A stretch of 64,000 bases of DNA from Thalassotalea sp. LPB0316 (GTDB taxonomy: Bacteria > Pseudomonadota > Gammaproteobacteria > Enterobacterales > Alteromonadaceae), in contig NZ_CP062946.1 in assembly GCF_014898095.1 (NCBI RefSeq), forward strand, positions 930,001-994,000. Reading direction: 5' to 3'. Positions 8,679 to 16,962 of this stretch are shown piece by piece; the stretch's first letter is position 1; each line of letters begins with the position of its first letter. The position numbers and the translations under genes are program-made. The notes under the pieces were generated by a model. It was not told the DNA's origin, searched no databases, and worked only from the letters and a program-made list of their open reading frames with translations.

Positions 8679-9844
8679 ACTGACTCAGGTGTTAGTGGTT
8701 TAAAAGTGGGTTTTGCAAAGTAAAAATCTCGGTACTGATTTGGATTTCCCGATTTACCAGCTTCAGCAGCTTTAGCAATATTGTACATTTCACGAGCAGA
8801 AACATAATGTAAAACGTAGTTTGTACCGTCATTATATTTTTCTTCTAAATAGCTGTGCATGTCATGTCTAGGTTGCCCAAGCAAGGTATCCATATCTTCT
8901 TCTTGTGTACCGTGTGTATGTACTTTGATGAATATCCATTCTGGTCGGCCTTTGACGTGGATATGGCTTTTTACCCAGTGATCAATACGACTTTTAATTG
9001 GCGGTACTTTTTTGCGGACATCAGCATTTTCTATGTGAGGAATACCTTTAGCGTTACGCCATTTATAGTTAATACCAATTGGCCCTTGAATGAGCATTAG
9101 TTCGCCTTGTTGAGGCTTACCAACCTCAACTTCTACCCCTTTATCGTGCGACTTACATTGGCCATCTTTACCGGTTGCATAATAAATACTGTTAACTGTA
9201 GATGTTTGCGTGTCACTTGGTGATGACGGTAACGTCATGTCAACGTAGCAGCCAGTATCTGCTAACGCTTTTATTTCGTTGTCGATGCCACAATACATAC
9301 CATCAGCACGAGAGTTATCAAGTGCCCAGTTGCCATGAATAAATGCATATTTGATTTCACCGGTATGCGGGTCAACAGGCAAAGCACCGTGTTTGTGATG
9401 TAAAGTGTGAGCAAAATCGGTTATCGTTTTGATAAAGTTTTCTTTGGTATCGTCGTGATGATGCAAGTGGATTTCGATTTCACCAAAGCCTTCATGACAC
9501 ATAGCTGATAACTTGGCTAAATGTTCATAGCGATATTCTTCTTCAGGGTAGAAAAAGGAATGTTGTGGCATAACACCGTCAGCATCTTGGTGTTGCTTCG
9601 CCATTTCTCGGTAATCTTTACACCAACGATCAACACGTGCACGCTCAACTTCAATATCATCGTTGCGCCACTGAGGCTCGTAGTGATCTACGAAACAAAA
9701 TAAGACGTGTTTGGTTTCTTTTACATTAGGACGCTTTAAAATGCTAATTATGTATGGCAAGAGCCAGTTTTCCATGTGTTTGAGCTTTAGTACGCGATAA
9801 AAAGCAACACTGATAATTGCGACAACAATAATCGACACAAGCAT
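8675..9844 (-). CDS. Unrecognised membrane-anchored protein, possibly deacetylase/hydrolase-like
   Basis: I do not recognise this 389-residue protein firmly. One N-terminal membrane segment (residues about 2-16, MLVSIIVVAIISVAF) is followed by a hydrophilic domain rich in His, Asp and Trp. Notable motifs are CFVDHYEPQW near residue 50, EIEIHLHHHDD near 140, FIHGNWALDNS near 175 and FIKVHTHGTQEED near 305. Conserved-looking Asp and His clusters on predicted strand ends recall the metal sites of the NodB/glycoside hydrolase-deacetylase fold, but TFDDG is absent, so this is only a suggestion. The start codon overlaps the stop of the GT2 gene (TAATG) and its stop overlaps the deacetylase start (ATGA), implying tight coupling inside the polysaccharide operon. 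Confidence 0.6.
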   Translation of the reverse strand: MLVSIIVVAIISVAFYRVLKLKHMENWLLPYIISILKRPNVKETKHVLFCFVDHYEPQWRNDDIEVERARVDRWCKDYREMAKQHQDADGVMPQHSFFYPEEEYRYEHLAKLSAMCHEGFGEIEIHLHHHDDTKENFIKTITDFAHTLHHKHGALPVDPHTGEIKYAFIHGNWALDNSRADGMYCGIDNEIKALADTGCYVDMTLPSSPSDTQTSTVNSIYYATGKDGQCKSHDKGVEVEVGKPQQGELMLIQGPIGINYKWRNAKGIPHIENADVRKKVPPIKSRIDHWVKSHIHVKGRPEWIFIKVHTHGTQEEDMDTLLGQPRHDMHSYLEEKYNDGTNYVLHYVSAREMYNIAKAAEAGKSGNPNQYRDFYFAKPTFKPLTPESV

Positions 9845-10986
9845 TATGAGTTTTCTCCTGTTCGGGCTGTTCGTTTCCAGCCGCCTGATGAATTACCTTG
9901 ACAAAATTTGATGAATCCTTGGCCTAATGCCACATTCATCGAGACAAAAAAGCTAATAATTTTAACTAACTTGTGTACTTCTTTATTTTTCTTCGCTTGC
10001 TTTTGCCCCCAAACGGCTAATACATAAAAAATGATTTGGCAATAAAACAGCGCTTGAAATATTGGTTGCTCTATCAAAGCAAGGTTGGTTAAAAACAAGA
10101 TTAATAAAAGGTGAGGTCCAAACCAACGGATAACTTTATGTGACCAATAACACCAAGACAATGTGCCTTGAAGTGGTGAAAGTGCCCATAAATTTGCAAA
10201 GAATGCTTTGTAATTCCCCGTACCAATTCGAACGCGACGCCCATATTCTTCGCTTAACGAAGGTGCGACTTCTTCTCTAGCGATAGCTTGGTCATTATAG
10301 ACGACATCAAAGCCTTGTTTTTTAACGTTCATTACAATGCAAAAATCGTCGACGATTGTATCGGCAGGTAGCTCTTGATAGAGCTCTCTTTTAATCGCGT
10401 ATATTGCGCCATTGGCACCTAACAAGGAGCCAAGTGAAGACTCTGATTTCTTTAAGAATTGTTCATATTTCCAGTAAAAGCCATCTAAGTTCTGATTGCC
10501 ATCATCAGTTTCCAAATGCAATTCTCCACAGACTGCACCAACATTTCCAGTGATGCTTTGGGCTAACACGGTTATGGCATTTGATTCAAAGTGGGTATTG
10601 GCATCGGTAAACACTAAAAGGTCGGCAGTTGCTTTACTTACTAAATCATTCAATACAGAAATTTTTCCGCGATTCACTTCAAAATTGTAAGCTTGTATTC
10701 TTGGATCATCAAAGCTCTCGATAATCTCGCCGGTTTTGTCTTGACTACCGTCTGATGCAACTAAAACCCTTAAACTTCCTTGATAATCTTGTGCAAGTAG
10801 GTTTTCTAACCTTTCTTTGATACAACTCTCTTCGTTATATGCGGCGACAATTACCTCTACGCTTGGCAATGGTGCTTTTGTTTCTAGGCTAAGTTTTTGC
10901 TCTTTTGCTATCAACTTTAAGATCAAAGGATAGATAAAATATGAATATACAAGCAATGAGAGGGTAACAATAAAAGCAATTACCAT
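9844..10986 (-). CDS. Family 2 glycosyltransferase with membrane segments
   Basis: This 380-residue processive-type GT2 enzyme has an N-terminal membrane helix, then PSVEVIVAAYNEE (nucleotide-binding start), VASDGSQDKT (first Asp), VFTDANTHF (the DxD-equivalent) and DDFCIVMNVKKQG (acceptor Asp). A following RRVRIGTGN segment replaces the canonical QxxRW. The C-terminal third is hydrophobic with about three helices. This matches inner-membrane transferases that use UDP-sugars to extend or initiate polysaccharide. It follows the acetyltransferase-like gene with no gap and overlaps the 389-residue gene. The sugar is not predictable. Confidence 0.87.
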   Translation of the reverse strand: MVIAFIVTLSLLVYSYFIYPLILKLIAKEQKLSLETKAPLPSVEVIVAAYNEESCIKERLENLLAQDYQGSLRVLVASDGSQDKTGEIIESFDDPRIQAYNFEVNRGKISVLNDLVSKATADLLVFTDANTHFESNAITVLAQSITGNVGAVCGELHLETDDGNQNLDGFYWKYEQFLKKSESSLGSLLGANGAIYAIKRELYQELPADTIVDDFCIVMNVKKQGFDVVYNDQAIAREEVAPSLSEEYGRRVRIGTGNYKAFFANLWALSPLQGTLSWCYWSHKVIRWFGPHLLLILFLTNLALIEQPIFQALFYCQIIFYVLAVWGQKQAKKNKEVHKLVKIISFFVSMNVALGQGFIKFCQGNSSGGWKRTARTGENS

Positions 10987-11496
10987 TTAACTATCCTTTT
11001 TAATAATTCTAGCGGGTATCCCGACGACAGTAACATTGTCTGGAACGTCTTTTACAACGACGGCGTTAGCACCAATATTGACATTGTTACCTACCTTAAT
11101 TCCGCCAATGATTTTTGCTCCTGCACCAATGAATATATTATCACCTAGTGTTGGTGATTTACCTTTTTCATCACCGATGACAACGCTACTCTCTAGGGTA
11201 ATATTTTTACCCCCAACAACTTTTGAATTAATAACAACACCAATTGGGTGCGCTAGCACAAAGCCATCATCAAACTTACTGTTAACACCGATTACGCAAC
11301 CGTGTAGTAATTTATTGAGCCATTGACTTAAAAAAGCGAGTGGAAATAATATTTTAAATCTTGAGAAGAAGGATGCCAAACGATACAAAACGTTTGCTAA
11401 AGTGCCATCTGTAAGGAACACTTTTAACATCGAAGCATTAGCTCCGTCGTTATTATATATCTCCTGTTTTCGGCTTAAATCTTTAGTTATTTTCAT
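10987..11496 (-). CDS. Hexapeptide-repeat acetyltransferase, serine acetyltransferase-like
   Basis: This 169-residue protein ends in a left-handed beta-helix: repeats such as IGDEKGKSPTLGDNIFIGAGAKIIGGIKVG and ANAVVVKDVPDNV...GIPARII closely follow the C-terminal half of CysE. The N-terminal helical domain of true CysE is much shorter here. Such short CysE-like proteins in polysaccharide loci usually O-acetylate sugars with acetyl-CoA rather than make O-acetylserine. An AHPIG segment stands where CysE has DHATG, so the catalytic His is plausible. It begins a tightly packed run of genes down to the flippase; about 105 bp separate it from the upstream glycosyltransferase gene. Confidence 0.83.
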   Translation of the reverse strand: MKITKDLSRKQEIYNNDGANASMLKVFLTDGTLANVLYRLASFFSRFKILFPLAFLSQWLNKLLHGCVIGVNSKFDDGFVLAHPIGVVINSKVVGGKNITLESSVVIGDEKGKSPTLGDNIFIGAGAKIIGGIKVGNNVNIGANAVVVKDVPDNVTVVGIPARIIKKDS

Positions 11497-11601
11497 TAGC
11501 GTATGGTTTATGTTAATACACGTTACAAAAGTTAATAGAGTATTGATGATAAAGTATTTAACTTAGATTGTTTAGCGTTATCTTGAACAAAAAAATTAAC
11601 G

Positions 11602-12711
11602 TTAGATGTATTTCTCAAATGTCTCTTTTAGCGTTTGAATATTTCGCTGCCATGTAAAGGGCTTCGCGTACTTGATGATCGCTTGTTTATCCCAATGTTG
11701 ATTGAGCGCTAAATCAAGTTTGTTGGCTAGGTCTTGATAGTTGTGAACATTACATAAATAGCCATTTTGCTCGTTGAATAGAATTTCTGGAATACCACCA
11801 ACGGCTGTCGCTACCGATGGTACACCACAGCTCATTGCTTCTAACACGACATTAGGAACACCTTCGGCATGACTGGGAAGCGTCAGCACTTGACAGTTTT
11901 TTAGGACATCAGCGATTTCGTGATGACTTTTGTTGCCCAAAAACTCGACTTTACCGACTAGACCTTGTTCTTCGGTGTAGGATTTTAAAGTAACTAAGTC
12001 AGGGCCATCACCAATAAACAACAACTTGTGTTGTGGGTGTTTATCAATGATTTGTTTAAAGCCGTCTACGGCATCAAAAGCGCCTTTGCTTCGTTTGATA
12101 TTACCAACAAAAAGAATCGTTTTTGTCGGTGGTGTATCAGAAGGGGTGAATAGTGCTTGGTCGACACCGTTGTATATCACGATGGGGATGTCTTGTCGCA
12201 CCCCGATTTCTATTAATCTTTGGCGCAATGCATCACTGACACAAAATACGTGTTTTGCCTGATTCGCGACATATGTGATTTGCTTTCGCAAGCTCGGTTT
12301 TTGGGTCAATACATTGATGTCACTGCCATGTACTTTAAGGAAAAACGGAATTTTAAAAAGTTTGGCAAACCAACATCCCGCTAAACCATCTGGTAATGCC
12401 CAACAGGCTAAAAGAGCATCGGGCTTTTGTTTTCGCATCCACAACCAAGAATTAAGAAACAAAGAGAGAAAAAGCAATAAACCATTAATGGGCGCGCCTA
12501 TTACAGGTAAGTGGATCTGCCAAGCGTATCTTACATTGCTTTCCTTGGGAATATCGTTCTTTAACCACTCACTTAAAAGAATAGGCACTAGAACAGAAAC
12601 ATTGAAGTGTTCTTGTAGCATTGCTGTTTGAATGCCGTTGTAGGTACCTCTTGTTTTTTGCCAAGGTACTGGGTGGATTTTAGTAATAACCAATAAATTT
12701 TTTTTGTTCAT
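11602..12711 (-). CDS. Glycosyltransferase family 4 protein
   Basis: This GT-B glycosyltransferase is 369 residues long from the chosen start. It begins MNKKNLLVITKIHPVP and has FVGNIKRSKG (donor domain start), FIGDGPDLVTL, and SHAEGVPNVVLEAMSCGVPSV followed by AVGGIPEI, which form the standard nucleotide-sugar site. An in-frame ATG at 12759 would make a longer polar N-terminus overlapping the upstream beta-helix gene. The ATG at 12711 is preferred because it starts at the first beta strand as in relatives. It probably adds a sugar to the growing repeat unit. Confidence 0.87.
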   Translation of the reverse strand: MNKKNLLVITKIHPVPWQKTRGTYNGIQTAMLQEHFNVSVLVPILLSEWLKNDIPKESNVRYAWQIHLPVIGAPINGLLLFLSLFLNSWLWMRKQKPDALLACWALPDGLAGCWFAKLFKIPFFLKVHGSDINVLTQKPSLRKQITYVANQAKHVFCVSDALRQRLIEIGVRQDIPIVIYNGVDQALFTPSDTPPTKTILFVGNIKRSKGAFDAVDGFKQIIDKHPQHKLLFIGDGPDLVTLKSYTEEQGLVGKVEFLGNKSHHEIADVLKNCQVLTLPSHAEGVPNVVLEAMSCGVPSVATAVGGIPEILFNEQNGYLCNVHNYQDLANKLDLALNQHWDKQAIIKYAKPFTWQRNIQTLKETFEKYI

Positions 12712-12733
12712 TGTACGTCTTTTACTTTGCTTG

Positions 12734-14338
12734 TTAGCGTGCTGTGTGTTCGTATGCACCTAAATCCAATAGGTTTGCACGTGGTATTAATTTTCTACTA
12801 GTCATTAATTGTTGTTGCTGATCTAAGTCTGTCGAGTGCTGTGCTCTAGGTGGAGCCTGGATATATTCATAAGCGCCCAAGTCGAATAGACTCTCTCGAG
12901 GCATTAATCGACTTTTTGTATTGAGTTGCTCGTTTAACAGGGTACCTTCTAATTCGAAAACAACGGGCAGGGCTTGCGCTTTGTAACGAGCGGGTGAGTC
13001 TGAGGTCAGCCTGAAATCGTTATACTGCTCATTCTCAAAGCCTATATAGGTGCCATAATGAAGCTTGCCTGTTTTTTCTACCGCACCCGCAAATACTTGG
13101 TTGTCTGCACCCTCGGTAATTGGGTGCTTAAGCCAATTTCCGCCAGCAATCTCTAATTGACCAAATTTAGACAGCCAACTTAAGGTTGTATCGCCTTTTG
13201 AGTAAATAATATTATTCGCAGCAAATACTTTTTCCTCATTGGTATCCATAATAAATAAAGCCGTGCGCCAACGAGATTTTCTTTGGTTATCACTTTGATT
13301 GATATCAAGGTAGAGCGTGTTATATAAAAAGAACAAGGTGCCTTTGCGATATATATTATAAACCGTAGTATCGCCACCATAGTGAATTAAGCGTGACGCA
13401 AAAGGCCTATCATCACTACGACTCTTACTGATAATGACATTACCAACAACATAAGTTTTGTCGAAATCCGGCTCATTGAGCATCAGGCTATAACTATCTT
13501 CAGGATCCACTAAATCGATAGCATAGGTGCCGGCATAAATTTTGTTGTTTTTGATGACGGTACCCGCTGAACGATCTTTTATCGCGGCACCTTGTGAGAG
13601 TTGTTTGAGTGGTTTGATTAAGTTGCCTTCAATTCTAACCCCAGATGCTTGGGTATAAATATTGTGTTGGAAATAACTATTTGCAACACCATTATCGCTA
13701 AAAGTATTGTTTTTTATTAGGATATTTCTAGATAAATCCGCTTCCGAATCTTTTGAAAGGACAAATATGGCATTGCCATTATTGACAAACAAGCAGTTTT
13801 GAATGGTTAAGTTTTCAATTAAGTTAGCCCAAATTGCCGAAGAACTCTTGCTGTATTCTCGTTTATTGCCAAATTGGTCGGTAAAAGAATTGCCGATTAA
13901 TGCATCCCTAAATTCGATTCCTTCAATAATAATATTTTGAGGTTTTTCTCCCCACTTCATTTGACTGGAGCGCTTAATAAATATTAGTGCATTAGCTTCA
14001 TCCCATTTAGCATTAAAAAAGCCGTTTAATGATTTTGGCGTTGTAGCATTTTGACCTGAGATCACAGGAAATTTACCGTTGCGACCACGCACACCTTTAA
14101 TGGTTAGGGGTTGATCTTCGCTAGCCATAGTATGCAAGCCAATTTTGGTTCGATAAGGAATATCTCGACCAAAGATCAACACAGTATCTCCGCCTTTTAG
14201 GGATAACCAGTCGATTTCATCTAGCTCTTTAAACTGTTGATTTGGACCAACATTATAGGTTGTAGCATATAGAGGGTTGGCAAAAACAATATGACAAAAG
14301 ACACATAAAGTTATGATGTTGAGAATTTTTGAAAACAT
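12734..14338 (-). CDS. Secreted right-handed parallel beta-helix protein
   Basis: This 534-residue protein has a signal peptide ending near NPLYA (residues 1-26). Repeated short strands follow, such as NIIIEGIEFRDA, NLTIQNCLFVNNGNAIF, NILIKNNTFSDNG and GVRIEGNLI, typical of pectate-lyase-like right-handed beta-helices that bind or cleave acidic polysaccharide. The end carries a DLGAYE motif known from choice-of-anchor-Q-type beta-helix proteins, here present twice (LFDLGAYEY and LLDLGAYEH, about 40 residues apart). No catalytic residues could be assigned. Its place between the PEP-CTERM gene and glycosyltransferases suggests a periplasmic or surface role in trimming or modifying the exopolysaccharide; lyase or epimerase activity is inference. 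Confidence 0.75.
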   Translation of the reverse strand: MFSKILNIITLCVFCHIVFANPLYATTYNVGPNQQFKELDEIDWLSLKGGDTVLIFGRDIPYRTKIGLHTMASEDQPLTIKGVRGRNGKFPVISGQNATTPKSLNGFFNAKWDEANALIFIKRSSQMKWGEKPQNIIIEGIEFRDALIGNSFTDQFGNKREYSKSSSAIWANLIENLTIQNCLFVNNGNAIFVLSKDSEADLSRNILIKNNTFSDNGVANSYFQHNIYTQASGVRIEGNLIKPLKQLSQGAAIKDRSAGTVIKNNKIYAGTYAIDLVDPEDSYSLMLNEPDFDKTYVVGNVIISKSRSDDRPFASRLIHYGGDTTVYNIYRKGTLFFLYNTLYLDINQSDNQRKSRWRTALFIMDTNEEKVFAANNIIYSKGDTTLSWLSKFGQLEIAGGNWLKHPITEGADNQVFAGAVEKTGKLHYGTYIGFENEQYNDFRLTSDSPARYKAQALPVVFELEGTLLNEQLNTKSRLMPRESLFDLGAYEYIQAPPRAQHSTDLDQQQQLMTSRKLIPRANLLDLGAYEHTAR

Positions 14339-14401
14339 GGTGAGCTCTTAGCTTTACGGGCAAGTGACTAACTTTATATATTGCATCTTAGTTTTGTTTA
14401 C

Positions 14402-14435
14402 AAAAAAAAACCAGATGATTTACATCTGGTTTTTA
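14402..14435 (-). terminator. Rho-independent terminator of the PEP-CTERM gene
   Basis: CCAGATG at 14411-14417 pairs with CATCTGG at 14423-14429 (5-nt loop), extended by A-T pairs. On the minus strand it is followed by nine T, 19 nt past the PEP-CTERM stop codon. This separates the PEP-CTERM gene from the beta-helix gene as its own transcription unit. T residues on the plus side also fit bidirectional function. Confidence 0.85.
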
Positions 14436-14453
14436 TTGCTAAAGTAGTAGGGA

Positions 14454-15467
14454 TTACTTGATGCGTCTACGACGACCAGCAAAACCTGTAGCTACTAAAC
14501 CTAAGCCGAATAATGCAATTGCTGCAGGCTCTGGAACAGTGCTTACTTTGAATTGAGCTAATAGTGTGTTGGTTTCTTGCTCTTTAGTAACAAAACCAAA
14601 ACAGTCAGCTGAATCTTCACACTCATAGCCGTCAGGTAATGTTGATAAACCTGATAAGCGAGTTGTAACGTAGTACACTGTGTCACCCCAACCCGTTAAA
14701 GGAAGGCCTTGGTCATCTGTTAAGATGAATGGAACAGTGAATTGGATGAAGTCTGCACCAACAACAGGCTCAAATGGTAAATCAGATAAACCAGTGATCT
14801 CGAAGATGTCACCACAACCGTTGATATTGTCACCGCTGTAGTTAGCTTCGCCATTTGGACAGTTGCCATCTTGGTCTACTTGCTTGTTCGGTGTTTCATA
14901 GAAATTAATACCAAACTGTAATTGTGGTGCAAAGTATGGAGCAAATGCATCAGGGTCACCTGCATCACCAGGCTCAGCAATCCAAGCTGTTGGCGTAAGT
15001 GTTAAACCATCTAACAATGTTGCTTCTTTTAATGAGTCACCAGTGATAACCCAGTTTTCGTGCATTACAGACGTACCGTCTGCCCAGCTCCAGTCGTTAG
15101 TGCTGATTGAACCTGTAATAGGGCTATCAATATCTAAACTACTTTTAGGGTCACCGCTGTTAGCGCCAGCCGCTGGAATACCCCATGTAAGTGATGTGTT
15201 TAACGAATTGTCAGTGCCGTCAACAGCGAAGTCACCATTTGTGTCTAAGATGTTGTTAGCATTTACTGAAAGTAAATCATTAGCACCTGTAGACGAGTTA
15301 CCTGAAGCTGTTACGTCATCAGCAGTAGTTGCTGTGTTTGTTGAACCGGTCCAAGTCGCAAAACCGGCTTGGTTGTCGTATGACCACTCGGTAACTATGC
15401 CAGCATTAGCAGATGTTGCTAAAACTGCAGTTAGTACACCAGCGCATACTTTTAATTTAGTTTTCAT
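14454..15467 (-). CDS. PEP-CTERM sorting-signal surface protein
   Basis: This 337-residue secreted protein has an N-terminal signal peptide (MKTKLKVCAGVLTAVLATSA..A). It ends in VPEPAAIALFGLGLVATGFA followed by GRRRRIK: the PEP motif, membrane helix and basic tail that exosortases recognise. The mature part is acidic and poor in lysine, with two short cysteine-containing segments (DGNCPNGE.../NGCGD and YECEDSADCFG) suggesting disulfides. The GTSVMHENWVI segment resembles the THxN-type PEP-CTERM family, but I cannot confirm that. Shine-Dalgarno AAGGAAAG precedes the ATG. It is flanked by a sigma-54-like promoter and a strong terminator, so it is probably monocistronic and highly regulated. It is the only PEP-CTERM substrate in the window. 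Confidence 0.9.
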   Translation of the reverse strand: MKTKLKVCAGVLTAVLATSANAGIVTEWSYDNQAGFATWTGSTNTATTADDVTASGNSSTGANDLLSVNANNILDTNGDFAVDGTDNSLNTSLTWGIPAAGANSGDPKSSLDIDSPITGSISTNDWSWADGTSVMHENWVITGDSLKEATLLDGLTLTPTAWIAEPGDAGDPDAFAPYFAPQLQFGINFYETPNKQVDQDGNCPNGEANYSGDNINGCGDIFEITGLSDLPFEPVVGADFIQFTVPFILTDDQGLPLTGWGDTVYYVTTRLSGLSTLPDGYECEDSADCFGFVTKEQETNTLLAQFKVSTVPEPAAIALFGLGLVATGFAGRRRRIK

Positions 15468-15515
15468 AATCTTTCCTTGGTCGACAGTATTTTTTAAGAA
15501 TATCGCTTACAAGAA

Positions 15516-15533
15516 AGCATCAAGTGTGCCAAT
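15516..15533 (-). promoter_or_regulatory. Sigma-54 (RpoN) promoter for the PEP-CTERM gene
   Basis: On the minus strand the sequence reads TTGGCACACTTGATGCT, with GG and GC separated by exactly 10 nt. It differs from the consensus TGGCACG-N4-TTGC at two positions. The -12 GC is at 15517-15518, so transcription would begin near 15505, leaving a leader of about 38 nt with a good Shine-Dalgarno. PEP-CTERM/exosortase systems are known to be often controlled by the sigma-54 activator PrsR and kinase PrsK; neither gene lies in this window. Confidence 0.75.
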
Positions 15534-15618
15534 GTTTATTTTTTCTTTATAAACAGTGGTTTATGTTGTTGCTCGATTCTTGGCTTTGATGAGGTGTAAA
15601 AAAAACGGACATGAGGTA

Positions 15619-16956
15619 TCAAGGCATACAACCTAGGCTTTTACACTGCGTTACTTGCCATTGCAACTTAGTTCCTGAACGGTTAACAAGCGCATTTTTT
15701 AGTCGCTCTAACTTTAACTTATGGATTGGCGTGGATTTATCGTGATGACTAGACACTTGTAGGTTTATTTTAGTTAAGTTTTTACCGTTATTAATATGGT
15801 ATGTCTTGGTAGCACCTACTTGTTCTTCATGTATTACAGAATAACCAGTAGGTGTTAGTTCATTAGCAAAATAATCGACTTTGCTATCTAAATTGTTAGG
15901 TTTAAAGTAATAATCAATAGCGATGTAGTCATTTGTCGTCTGACATATTTTGTACGTATTTTCTAAGGTTGGTAAGGGTAATGTTGCCAGGGGCTCAGAT
16001 TCTTCACAGGTGATGGCGTTATAGTACGACTGATAACTTACTTGCTTTAAATAATAAAAAGTTACTATTGCGATACAAAATATCGCGATATTAACTTTAG
16101 CTAGCGAAAGGCTGCTTTGGATTGGCGCGATTTTTTTTGGGGCACTCAATGAGCTAGTGATTTTGTGACCATAATAGAAAAGACCCATCATGTACGGTAT
16201 GTATAAATACCAACCGAAATTGTTGTGGTCCTTCATTAACGGACTTTCCATATTGGTTTCGTGACCGATAATGATAAGGAGTGCGATCCTGATCCAATTG
16301 GTTAGCAGTGCACCTAATATAGCGAAAGCAAAAAACTTAATTGCTGATTGAGTATCTCGTAAATAGAGATAAATATAAAGACAAGAAATGGCTAATGAGA
16401 CCAACAAGTACCGAAGACCAGAGCACCCGCCAGCAATTTCGAAAACGCCCGCAGGTATGGTAATAAAATTACCATCGACATAGACGGGGATGTTGGTAAA
16501 CGACATTAATTTAGTCACCGCGACAACAGATAATTGCTGTAATGGTGTCACTAAAACTCCCCAAATAGGCAGTAAAAAAATTAGAAAAGCAGCTGGGAAA
16601 AGTGATTTTATTGATGGTTTAAAGAATAGGTTAATACTCGAGAGTAACAATATTAGTGTAGCGAGGCGTGCTATATTGGTTAACTGCGCTAGTGTTGCTA
16701 TATGGGTAGCGTAAGCTGCTAATATGAATATCGCGATAGCTATCGTCGAGATTTCACTTCTTAACGTCAATGCACCTTCTTTGATATTTTCCCAATATAA
16801 GTATCCAGTGATCAAAACCACCAAATAAGCGTGAGAGTATGTACCATCATCGAAGCTGTGAAGCCATATGTTCTCTACCACATTTACATGTGATAGAAGA
16901 ACACCCAAAAATACGAGTACTAGTGAAATCGTACTCGCTGAAAATGCTTTTAACAT
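15619..16956 (-). CDS. xrtA: Exosortase (PEP-CTERM transpeptidase-like), XrtA type
   Basis: This 445-residue inner-membrane protein has about eight helices in its first 270 residues. It carries the full exosortase catalytic set: Cys178 in AGGCSGLRY, Arg223 in NWIRI and His244 in HNNFGWYLY. By analogy with sortases it cleaves the PEP-CTERM tail of exported proteins. A periplasmic C-terminal domain of about 160 residues follows (residues 285-445), corresponding in position to the EpsI-like extension of XrtA-type exosortases. The subtype is inferred from the neighbouring prsT, which is typical of XrtA systems. It begins 6 bp after the prsT stop, so the two are cotranscribed. The PEP-CTERM substrate gene lies directly downstream with its own promoter. 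Confidence 0.92.
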   Translation of the reverse strand: MLKAFSASTISLVLVFLGVLLSHVNVVENIWLHSFDDGTYSHAYLVVLITGYLYWENIKEGALTLRSEISTIAIAIFILAAYATHIATLAQLTNIARLATLILLLSSINLFFKPSIKSLFPAAFLIFLLPIWGVLVTPLQQLSVVAVTKLMSFTNIPVYVDGNFITIPAGVFEIAGGCSGLRYLLVSLAISCLYIYLYLRDTQSAIKFFAFAILGALLTNWIRIALLIIIGHETNMESPLMKDHNNFGWYLYIPYMMGLFYYGHKITSSLSAPKKIAPIQSSLSLAKVNIAIFCIAIVTFYYLKQVSYQSYYNAITCEESEPLATLPLPTLENTYKICQTTNDYIAIDYYFKPNNLDSKVDYFANELTPTGYSVIHEEQVGATKTYHINNGKNLTKINLQVSSHHDKSTPIHKLKLERLKNALVNRSGTKLQWQVTQCKSLGCMP

Positions 16957-16962
16957 AACGCC

